Both the position numbers and the translations under genes were made by a program. The notes under the pieces were generated by a model. It saw only the letters and a list, made by a program, of their open reading frames with translations, was not told where the DNA came from and made no database searches. A DNA stretch of 19,548 nucleotides from Alphaproteobacteria bacterium (GTDB taxonomy: Bacteria > Pseudomonadota > Alphaproteobacteria > M2410), in contig JAJFIN010000172.1 of the NCBI GenBank assembly GCA_021774955.1, positions 1 to 19,548 of the forward strand, given 5' to 3'. This document shows, piece by piece, positions 13,038 through 19,548 of the stretch (positions are counted from its first letter, which is position 1; each line of letters begins with the position of its first letter).

Positions 13038-14516
13038 ATGCCCGCAGATATACAGCCGAGTTCTTCCGAAAATTTCCGAATTGCTATTCTTGGTGCCGGG
13101 ATGTCCGGCTTGTGCATGGCGATCCAATTGCGCAAGCGCGGCATAGAAGACTTCATTGTCCTTGAAAAAGCAGACGATGTTGGCGGCACCTGGCGAGAGA
13201 ACAAATATCCGGGCGTTGCCTGTGATGTACCTTCCCATGTCTATTCGTTTTCGTTCGAACTGAATCCCAATTGGAGCCATTCTTATTCCGGCGGCGGAGA
13301 GATTTGGGAGTATTGTCGGCGTTGCGTCGGAAAATATGATCTCGCCCGCCACATCCACTTCGGAACGGAAGTAAGCGATGTTTGCTTTGATGGCGCCCGC
13401 TGGCAGGTAAAAACTGCTGATGGTCGTCAGATCACAGCAGATCTTGTTGTCAGCGGTTTGGGCGGATTGCATTTGCCCAACCACGCCAAGATCGACGGCA
13501 TAGAAAGTTTTACTGGCGATGTCTTTCACACCGCCGAATGGCCAGACAATTATGATCCAAAAGGCAAGCGCGTTGCGATTGTTGGGACAGGGGCGAGTGC
13601 GGCACAAGTTTTACCGGCGATAGTCGATGATGTCGATAAGGTGACGATTTTTCAACGCACAGCCGCTTGGGTATTTCCCCGCTTGGCGCGTGATATCTCT
13701 GACGCTCAGCGCAGTCGTTTTCGTCGTCATCCATGGTTGATGCGCGCCTATCGGCGCTATTTGTGGACCTTCATGGATTTGATGGGCATGTTGTCGCTTA
13801 AACGCGGAGGGTTGTTGGCCAAGAGATTGAAGCAAACCGGATTAAACCATCTTGAAGAGCAGGTAAAAGATCCCGAACTTCGCCAGAAGCTAACACCTGA
13901 TTATGAGCCTGGTTGTAAGCGCCGGTGTATCTCAGATGACTATCTAACTGCTTACAACAAAGATAATGTTCATCTGGTTACAGAAGGTATTACCAAGATT
14001 GAGGCTGGGGGCGTGCGCGATGCGGCCGGACAGTTGCACGAAGTTGACACCATTGTCGAAGCGACCGGCTTTCGCCCCTTCGACATTACCGACTATGTCA
14101 ATATTGAAGGCCGCAATGGCAAGAGCCTGCGCGAAGCTTGGGCAAAGCGCGTCGATTCCTTTCGCACGATGATGGTGCCGGGTTTTCCCAATTTCTTTTT
14201 ACTGCTTGGGCCGAACAGCGCAACGGGCCATACGTCCGCGCTCATCATGATCGAATCGCAAGTTCAATATGTTCTTAAATGCCTTGATTTGATGGAAGAA
14301 CGGAGCATTCGACATCTTGATCCAGATCCACAAGTCGTTGCTAGTTACAATAACCGGCTTCAAAAGGCGATGAAGAACATGGTGTTTAGCGGTGGGTGTA
14401 ATTCTTGGTATACGGATGATGATGATTTTAATTTCACGCTGTGGCCATACTCGGCTTTCCGCTATGTTGCGGAAGTTAGAAAAGTAAAACCACAAGAGTT
14501 TCAACCCGCCTCATAG
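13038..14516 (+). CDS. Flavin-containing monooxygenase, Baeyer-Villiger type
   Basis: 492 residues from the ATG at 13038, which has AAAGAGG about 8 nt before it; an upstream in-frame TTG at 13002 would add an unlikely 12 residues. FAD binding is by GAGMSG (19-24) in a Rossmann fold, and VGGTW (48-52) follows. The Baeyer-Villiger fingerprint F-x-G-x3-H-x3-W-P is present as FTGDVFHTAEWPD (158-170). A second dinucleotide motif, GTGASAA (183-189), binds NADPH. Such cytosolic enzymes insert oxygen into ketones or oxidise heteroatoms; the substrate cannot be told from sequence. The 3' end overlaps the convergent LysR gene by 6 nt. Confidence 0.93.
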   Translation: MPADIQPSSSENFRIAILGAGMSGLCMAIQLRKRGIEDFIVLEKADDVGGTWRENKYPGVACDVPSHVYSFSFELNPNWSHSYSGGGEIWEYCRRCVGKYDLARHIHFGTEVSDVCFDGARWQVKTADGRQITADLVVSGLGGLHLPNHAKIDGIESFTGDVFHTAEWPDNYDPKGKRVAIVGTGASAAQVLPAIVDDVDKVTIFQRTAAWVFPRLARDISDAQRSRFRRHPWLMRAYRRYLWTFMDLMGMLSLKRGGLLAKRLKQTGLNHLEEQVKDPELRQKLTPDYEPGCKRRCISDDYLTAYNKDNVHLVTEGITKIEAGGVRDAAGQLHEVDTIVEATGFRPFDITDYVNIEGRNGKSLREAWAKRVDSFRTMMVPGFPNFFLLLGPNSATGHTSALIMIESQVQYVLKCLDLMEERSIRHLDPDPQVVASYNNRLQKAMKNMVFSGGCNSWYTDDDDFNFTLWPYSAFRYVAEVRKVKPQEFQPAS

Positions 14517-15398
14517 CTTGCGAAAATAGTCAGCTGCGAAGTCGACAAAGGCCCGGACTTTAGCAGTGAGATGGCGGGCATGGGGGTAAATGACGTTGAT
14601 GTCTCGGTCATAGGCCTCGTATTCCTGCAACACTCTCACCAACCGACCATTTTCAATATCCTGCTCTACTGATGGCAATAGGCACAGACCAATACCGCGC
14701 CCACTTAACACCATGTTATGAATGGGTCGCCCAGAATTAACGCGTATCAGCGGCGAGACGGTGACCGATATCCTCTTCCCACCATCGAGAAACTGCCACT
14801 GATTTGTCGGGCTGATATTGGAATTAATAATGCAGGTATGAGCCGTTAGCTCCTTCGGGTGCTGCGGGTGCCCCTTTTCATTAAGATACTCCGGCGATGC
14901 GCAAAGAACATATCGATAAGACGAAATCCGTCGTGCGATCATCGCGCTATCAGGAAGTGCCCCGATGCGCACGGCCAAATCAAATCCTTCTGTCACCAGA
15001 TCAATGACCCGTTCTTCAAGAACCAAGTCGACGGTGATGTCAGGATAGGATGCAATAAAATATTCAATGCAACGCGCCAACACTTCCTCGCCAAACACAC
15101 GCGGACCGGCAATGCGTAAATGACCGCGCGGTGAACTGGTTTGTTGCTGAACAGCATCTTCGAGCTCGTCAACTTGTTCGAGGATGCCCGTGCAGCGATC
15201 GTAGTACGCGCGACCCAGATCGGTCGGATTTACTTTACGGGTGGTTCGCGTCAGCAGACGAGCGCCGAGCCGGTCTTCGAGCTGACCAATATATTTGCTC
15301 GCCAAAGCGGTTGAGATGCCAAGCTTGCGCGCAGCCCCTGAAAAACTGCCCTCCTCGACCACTTTGCTGAGGACGCGCATGCCATCGAGAGTATCCAT
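14511..15398 (-). CDS. LysR family transcriptional regulator
   Basis: 295 residues from MDTLDGMRVL. A longer frame back to 15449 would add 17 unlikely residues and run through the probable operator. The winged helix-turn-helix covers residues 1-60 (SFSGAARKLGISTALASKYI, then QLEDRLGARLLTRTTRKV). A linker helix and a periplasmic-binding-like effector domain follow (HLRIAGPRVFGEEVL, then LVTEGFDLAVRIG). It is divergent from the GST gene and convergent with the monooxygenase. By the usual LysR layout it should act on the GST - FMN-protein pair, and possibly on the monooxygenase. The effector is unknown. Confidence 0.94.
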   Translation of the reverse strand: MDTLDGMRVLSKVVEEGSFSGAARKLGISTALASKYIGQLEDRLGARLLTRTTRKVNPTDLGRAYYDRCTGILEQVDELEDAVQQQTSSPRGHLRIAGPRVFGEEVLARCIEYFIASYPDITVDLVLEERVIDLVTEGFDLAVRIGALPDSAMIARRISSYRYVLCASPEYLNEKGHPQHPKELTAHTCIINSNISPTNQWQFLDGGKRISVTVSPLIRVNSGRPIHNMVLSGRGIGLCLLPSVEQDIENGRLVRVLQEYEAYDRDINVIYPHARHLTAKVRAFVDFAADYFRKL

Positions 15399-15415
15399 TT
15401 TTTCTCTACATTTTG

Positions 15416-15449
15416 TTGATAGTATTGTCCAATATTTCAGTATTATCAA
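15416..15449. promoter_or_regulatory. Probable LysR-type binding site
   Basis: TTGATAGTATT (15416-15426) and AGTATTATCAA (15439-15449) form an interrupted inverted repeat matching at 9 of 11 positions, with an AT-rich middle. It lies in the intergenic region between the divergent LysR and GST starts, just upstream of the LysR ATG, as is usual for autoregulated LysR sites. Confidence 0.5.
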
Positions 15450-15539
15450 TGAATTGTCAAGTGCCTATGTTGGTTGAAGAAGCCGGAGGGAAGCTCTTTT
15501 CGGCACTCTCAACCCGAACAATCAAATGGAGCAGACCCC

Positions 15540-16154
15540 ATGATTAAACTTTATCGCCATCCCATTTCCGGCCACGCACACCGCGCTGAACTGATGCTAT
15601 CGCTACTCGACATCCCTCATGAACTCATTGATGTTGATCTTCTCAAGGGCGAGCAACGCGCGTCCGAATTTCTGGCGCTAAATCCATTTGGCCAGGTACC
15701 CGTGATTGATGATGAAGGCACCATCATTTCCGATTCAAACGCCATCCTGGTCTATCTTGCGCGCAAATATGGCAATGGCGATTGGTTACCAAAAGACGCT
15801 GTTGGCGCAAGCGCGGTACAAAAATGGTTGTCCGTGGCCGCTGGCGCCATCGCCACAGGACCTGCCCTTGCCCGGCTCGTCGTCTTGTTCAAAACAAATC
15901 ATGACCACGAGGCCGCTAAGCAGGTCGCTAATAAGCTTTTCGCACAGATGGATCAGGTTCTATCTGATCATACCTTCCTCGTCGGGGAGCACGCCACCAT
16001 CGCTGATGTTGCTGGTTACTCTTATATTGCTCATGCGCCAGAAGGTGGCGTGTCTCTTGATCCGTACCCGCACATAAGAGTCTGGCTTTCACGCATTGAA
16101 AGTCTCAAAGGGTTCGTGCCGATGCAAAAAACCGATGTGAACGTCGCGGCTTGA
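15540..16154 (+). CDS. Glutathione S-transferase family protein
   Basis: 204 residues from MIKLYRHPISGHAHRAELML. GGAG lies 8 nt upstream; the in-frame ATG at 15474 would add 22 non-family residues. The N-terminal thioredoxin fold has the cis-proline segment NPFGQVPVIDD (P54) and SDSNAILVYLARKYG (S64-D65-S66), the glutathione-binding position. The helical C-terminal domain contains FLVGEHATIADVAGYSYIAH. It conjugates or reduces electrophiles with glutathione in the cytoplasm; the substrate is unknown. Gene order LysR, GST, FMN protein is, from memory, a recurrent proteobacterial arrangement. Confidence 0.94.
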   Translation: MIKLYRHPISGHAHRAELMLSLLDIPHELIDVDLLKGEQRASEFLALNPFGQVPVIDDEGTIISDSNAILVYLARKYGNGDWLPKDAVGASAVQKWLSVAAGAIATGPALARLVVLFKTNHDHEAAKQVANKLFAQMDQVLSDHTFLVGEHATIADVAGYSYIAHAPEGGVSLDPYPHIRVWLSRIESLKGFVPMQKTDVNVAA

Positions 16155-16163
16155 TGCTATAAT

Positions 16164-16193
16164 AGGCGGAGTGCTGATCGTGCTTCGCCGCCT
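16164..16193 (+). promoter_or_regulatory. Hairpin between the GST and FMN-protein genes
   Basis: AGGCGG (16164-16169) and CCGCCT (16188-16193) can pair around an 18-nt loop, without a T-run. A TATAAT at 16158-16163 lies immediately before, but its -35 position is poor. The element could reduce read-through or separate expression of the two genes. Confidence 0.3.
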
Positions 16194-16214
16194 TATCTCA
16201 AGGGGAAATCTATT

Positions 16215-17186
16215 GTGACCCAATCTGAAGCGCCCGATAACACTACGCCGTTTCATGAAGGTGAACTTGAAGTGCAAGAACGCCTTGGTGTGAGGGAGAA
16301 AGTACAGGCCTACGCCCCGCGCTTTATCCGAGAATCTATGCCCGGCGAGCATCGCGAATTTTACGCAGAGATACCTTATCTGTTTGTTGGTTCGACGGAT
16401 CAGGACGGGCAACCTTGGGCGTCGCTTCTAGTTGGCCTCCCTGGTTTCATCTCATCACCGGATGACAGGACATTGGCAATCTCGGCGCGCCTGCTTGAAG
16501 GCGATCCCTTGGTGGCGAACCTCGCCGCCGGTACCCCTCTTGGTCTGTTGGGTCTTGAGCTCGAAACACGCCGCCGTAATCGCGTTAATGGGCGGGTGAA
16601 ATCAATCGACGATGATGGCTTTGTTTTGGACGTCGACCAATCGTTCGGCAATTGCCCCAAATATATCCAAACGCGTGAAATGACTTTTACGGAGGTTTTT
16701 GGCAAAGAGACGTCGATGCCCAACATCATTCGAGATAAAAAAATTGGCGACAAAGCGGGCGCGCTCATCGCGCAAGCTGACACGTTTTTCATTGCTTCAA
16801 TGGCTAGCCAGGAACAAACGACAAAAGCGCATGGGGTCGACGTTTCCCATCGTGGTGGCAATCCGGGGTTTGTGCGGGTCGATGATGATGGCACGCTGTT
16901 GTTTCCAGATTTTGTTGGAAACCGTTTTTTCAACACGCTTGGCAACATTATGGTCCATCCGAAGGTTGGATTGCTGTTTCCAGACTTTGATACCGGCGAT
17001 CTTCTTTATATTGCTGGCGAAGCAGAGATCATTTGGGAGCCTGAAGAGCTTGCAGCGTTCGATGGCGCGGAGCGCTTTGTTCGTGTGCGCGTCACCCAAA
17101 CCATCCGCGTCGAAAAGAGCATGCCTATTATCTGGCAATTCCAAGAGGCCTCGCCTTATCTCGCACGGACGGGAAACTGGATTTAG
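16215..17186 (+). CDS. Pyridoxamine 5'-phosphate oxidase-like FMN-binding protein
   Basis: 323 residues with a GTG start; AAGGGGA lies 8 nt upstream. The first half follows the split-barrel flavin-binding fold: FHEGELEVQERLGVREK, then HREFYAEIPYLFVGSTDQDG and QPWASLLVGLPGFISSPDD, then the signature DQSFGNCPKYIQ at about 141-151. The second half repeats a split-barrel pattern (ADTFFIASM, then GNPGFVRVDDDGTLLFPDF, then GNRFFNTLGNIMVHPKVGLL). In some bacteria this unit is fused to a ferredoxin-reductase module; here it stands alone. It may reduce flavin-dependent substrates, but the reaction is not known. It follows the GST gene by 60 bp and ends in a 4-nt overlap with the convergent transporter gene. 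Confidence 0.88.
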   Translation: MTQSEAPDNTTPFHEGELEVQERLGVREKVQAYAPRFIRESMPGEHREFYAEIPYLFVGSTDQDGQPWASLLVGLPGFISSPDDRTLAISARLLEGDPLVANLAAGTPLGLLGLELETRRRNRVNGRVKSIDDDGFVLDVDQSFGNCPKYIQTREMTFTEVFGKETSMPNIIRDKKIGDKAGALIAQADTFFIASMASQEQTTKAHGVDVSHRGGNPGFVRVDDDGTLLFPDFVGNRFFNTLGNIMVHPKVGLLFPDFDTGDLLYIAGEAEIIWEPEELAAFDGAERFVRVRVTQTIRVEKSMPIIWQFQEASPYLARTGNWI

Positions 17187-18793
17187 ATATTCTCACCAGC
17201 GGCACGGGCGCGATCGAGTTTGGTGGCTAAATCGTGATCGAGGTTTTTCCATGCGAGTGACAACATGGCGATGGCAAGGGCTAACATGCTAAGCCCGACC
17301 AACATGCCCGTGCGCAAAGCGTCGCCGTCGCTCATGCCGGTTGCAACCATGGCATCACTCACCCGGCCCATGGTGAAGGGCCCGAGCGCCAGGCCGACAA
17401 AGGTTGACATGAAGATGATCAGCGCGATGGCGATCGCCCTCATGCGCGGCAGCACGAGATCGATCACCGCGGTATTGGACGGCCCGACCCACATCGGGGC
17501 GACAGCGCTAAACAAAAAAGATAGGACGTAGGCGACCCAAAGATTGTCGGTAAACAAGAATAGTAATCCGACCGGTAATGCCAACGCTGCAGCCGCGATA
17601 CCAATAATATAGCGTGAGCCGGTATAGCGAAGCTGTAATTTGTCAGCCAGCACACCGCCCATGGTGACACCGATCCAACCGCCGACGGCAGCACCGAGGC
17701 CGATGAAGGTCCCGACCTCTGATGCGCTGACACCGTGCACGCGAATGAGGAAAGGCACCGCCCAAAAACCAATGCCATAAGTGACAAAGGCGATCGAAGG
17801 AAATCCGATGACTGTGAATATGAAAGTCTTGGAGCCGAACATCAGCTGAAAGGCTGCCGGATCGCGGCGCGCTAAAGATTGCGCCCAGGAAAAGGCGGCA
17901 TAGATACCTACGCCAAGCGCCGCCCATTGCAACGGCTCGCCGATCCAGGCGGTCAGACCCCAGGCGATAAAGGCGATGCCCAGACCCGTACCGAGATTGA
18001 TCAGATAGTCGCGCGCGGCACCGCCCGATTGGTAAAGGCCGATAAGTGTGAACGGTGGCAGAACCGCGACAAGTTCTTTGAAGGCCTCTTTGAACGGCGA
18101 CGGATGGGCAGGCGTTTCGATACCTTCGCTTTGGCCGCGCTTGGGTTCGCGCAAGGTGCTGACCCAAACCGCCATAATTAATCCAGGCAGTCCCACGGCA
18201 AGGAAAGCCGCCTGCCATGGCTTGATGCCCAAGGGGGCATCGGCGGGGTTGGGGAACGCGCCAGCCCAACCATCGAGGATCGCACCGCCTAAAAAGATAC
18301 CGATACCGGCGCCGATATAAATACCGCTGGCATAAATCGATAGCACTGTCGCGCGGACTTTTGGCGCAAAATAATCCGACAGCAGAGAGGCAGCGGCCGG
18401 TGTTGCACTGGCCTCGCCAACACCGACACCGAAACGAAAAACTGCAAGCATGCCGAAGTTCCGAGCAAAGCCAGAAAGCGCCGTCATCAGGCTCCAAAAC
18501 GCAAGGCCGATTGAGATCAGCCGCGTTCGGTGCCAAACGTCAGCCAAACGGCCAAGCGGAATACCAAACACCGCATAAAAAACCGCAAAGGCCGTTCCAT
18601 ACAAAAAGCCGATCTGGGCGTCGGAAATACCGAGATCGGCTTTGATGTCTTCAGCCAGGATGGATAGGATCTGTCGGTCGATGAAGTTGAAGATATAGAC
18701 GAGAACCAAAACACCGAGCACGTATTTGGCGTAGTCGCCGCCAATCTCGTCTTTGGCGGTCTTTTGACCTGCCGCACCCTCATTGACCGCCAT
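17183..18793 (-). CDS. MFS transporter, Spinster-like
   Basis: 536 residues, an inner-membrane permease. The first helix bears YIFNFIDRQILSILAEDIK, typical of Spinster-type members. Motif A is GRLADVWHRTR (81-91), and the second half has GGVLADKL. At least twelve hydrophobic helices are visible. The centre (about 240-320) holds two further hydrophobic stretches, GLGIAFIAWGLTAWIG and WAALGVGIYAAFSW, after the inter-domain loop, so the protein may have 14 segments and is longer than the usual 420-450. GGAGAGG lies 7 nt before the ATG. The substrate is unknown; related alphaproteobacterial genes often lie near degradation genes. Confidence 0.93.
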   Translation of the reverse strand: MAVNEGAAGQKTAKDEIGGDYAKYVLGVLVLVYIFNFIDRQILSILAEDIKADLGISDAQIGFLYGTAFAVFYAVFGIPLGRLADVWHRTRLISIGLAFWSLMTALSGFARNFGMLAVFRFGVGVGEASATPAAASLLSDYFAPKVRATVLSIYASGIYIGAGIGIFLGGAILDGWAGAFPNPADAPLGIKPWQAAFLAVGLPGLIMAVWVSTLREPKRGQSEGIETPAHPSPFKEAFKELVAVLPPFTLIGLYQSGGAARDYLINLGTGLGIAFIAWGLTAWIGEPLQWAALGVGIYAAFSWAQSLARRDPAAFQLMFGSKTFIFTVIGFPSIAFVTYGIGFWAVPFLIRVHGVSASEVGTFIGLGAAVGGWIGVTMGGVLADKLQLRYTGSRYIIGIAAAALALPVGLLFLFTDNLWVAYVLSFLFSAVAPMWVGPSNTAVIDLVLPRMRAIAIALIIFMSTFVGLALGPFTMGRVSDAMVATGMSDGDALRTGMLVGLSMLALAIAMLSLAWKNLDHDLATKLDRARAAGENI

Positions 18794-18902
18794 GCTTCAC
18801 CCTCTCCCGGTTTTTTAGGAACCTATCAGAGCAGGCCTTGCGGTCGACTGCAAGTCATGATGTGGTTGACGGGTCCACCTCTTGTAGAAGCGGTACAAAG
18901 AA

Positions 18903-19358
18903 ATGAAACTGCTGAACGAAAACTGGGATCGGTTCGAACTCGAACTACTAGGCTACCAATACCCGGAAGCGATGAATGATAAATTCGACTCGAACTGGTT
19001 GATGGTCAAAGGCGACGCTTCAATGGATGATCAATCCTGGAGCTTCACAGATCCGTGCCTATTAACAATGGAGGTCGCACAACTTGCGGAATGGTTTGCG
19101 TTGGCTGCCAAAGGGGAAGAAACAGACAGCTCAATGAACTTCGTTAAGCCAAACCCATCTTTTGAAATCGGCTCCAAAGATATATTGCGTGTGAACTTTG
19201 AGCTGGAGGCTAGACCGCCTTGGGCGCCGAGCGATATCTCTGGTCAATCAGATCAATATATCGACTTTGAAATGGACGATGTTGCATTGCTGAAAGTGTC
19301 AAATGAATTATCGGCCCAACTTACAAAGTTTCCCTTTCGGGACAGGCTGACAAATTGA
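18903..19358 (+). CDS. WapI-family immunity-like protein
   Basis: 151 residues, acidic and soluble. The pattern FELELLGYQYPEA, then FDSNWLMVKGDA, then WSFTDPCLLTMEVAQLAEWF, then FVKPNPSFEI and LEARPPWAP, ending in QLTKFPFRDR, matches from memory the WapI-type immunity proteins that protect against contact-dependent or polymorphic toxins. Many members are annotated as hypothetical, and some occur as orphans. No toxin gene lies to its left; anything to the right is outside the window. The ATG has only a weak ribosome site. Divergent from the transporter gene. Confidence 0.7.
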   Translation: MKLLNENWDRFELELLGYQYPEAMNDKFDSNWLMVKGDASMDDQSWSFTDPCLLTMEVAQLAEWFALAAKGEETDSSMNFVKPNPSFEIGSKDILRVNFELEARPPWAPSDISGQSDQYIDFEMDDVALLKVSNELSAQLTKFPFRDRLTN

Positions 19359-19517
19359 ATACGACGCCCAGCGCCTTTTAATTCTCTCTACTAGCTCGAT
19401 AGTCAGGACCGTGAGAATTATTATTGGAGTGACAGCCACTGATAACCAGAGCGACAATCCTCCCAAGAGAAATGCCCAAGTACCCACAACACTAGGAACC
19501 GATTCACAAACTGCCAT
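19308..19517 (-). CDS. Doubtful small membrane protein ORF
   Basis: 69 residues. Residues 9-43 form a hydrophobic stretch (VVGTWAFLLGGLSLWLSVAV, then TPIIILTVLTIELVE) followed by basic residues, as in a small membrane protein. AAAGGA lies close to the ATG, at only about 2 nt. Against it, the last 51 bp overlap the end of the immunity-like gene on the other strand, and the tail after residue 50 is not protein-like. Nothing similar is recognised. Confidence 0.3.
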   Translation of the reverse strand: MAVCESVPSVVGTWAFLLGGLSLWLSVAVTPIIILTVLTIELVERIKRRWASYSICQPVPKGKLCKLGR

Positions 19518-19548
19518 ATCCTTTAGGCCGTGATTGCAACCTCCAAGA

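Noticed and set aside
17643..18536. 297-codon frame inside the transporter gene
   Set aside because: Same-strand shadow frame of the MFS gene with Arg/Cys-rich composition; the MFS frame has all the membrane helices and motifs.

Overview
The window looks like chromosomal DNA of an alphaproteobacterium, probably of a Rhodospirillales-like lineage. The main evidence is the run murA - DUF2948 - hisD - UPF0262 - low-molecular-weight phosphatase (6426-10523). From memory, DUF2948 and UPF0262 are essentially confined to Alphaproteobacteria, and this gene order is conserved there, normally continuing into infA. Base composition is moderate to GC-rich by eye, with a visibly more AT-rich stretch at about 600-5100.

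Layout. (1) 1-576: a tRNA-Thr(GGT) on the minus strand, a long GC-rich hairpin, and a small basic protein that usually sits close to murA in relatives. (2) 577-6422: an accessory segment placed between that small gene and murA. Its left part is a leftward restriction-modification operon: a tiny overlapping ORF, a 1041-residue N6-adenine DNA methyltransferase, and a PD-(D/E)XK nuclease. A short XRE-type regulator lies upstream. Its right part is a rightward pair of paralogous small proteins of unknown function, one with a Tat-type signal and one without. (3) 6426-10523: the conserved murA/hisD cluster, tightly packed and probably one transcript. (4) 10524-11300: about 780 bp without a convincing gene, packed with palindromic dispersed repeats. 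The expected infA is absent here, so this may be a rearrangement point. (5) 11301-12322: a leftward TetR-MAPEG operon, whose upstream region carries three related 14-bp palindromic sites, followed by a divergent small secreted protein. (6) 13038-18793: a redox/detoxification neighbourhood with a Baeyer-Villiger-type flavin monooxygenase, a LysR regulator convergent with it, a divergent GST followed by a pyridoxamine-phosphate-oxidase-like FMN protein, and a convergent Spinster-type MFS transporter. (7) 18903-19548: a WapI-type immunity-like protein without a visible toxin, and a doubtful small membrane ORF.

How it fits together. The MAPEG and GST proteins point to glutathione-linked handling of electrophiles. 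The FMO, the FMN split-barrel protein and the transporter are compatible with uptake or export and oxidation of small organic compounds. The TetR and LysR genes are probably local regulators of these genes. The restriction-modification operon is a defence locus. The paralogous pair and its HTH neighbour resemble passenger genes of alphaproteobacterial integrative elements, although no integrase is present in the window. All calls are from reading the sequence; no database search was run.
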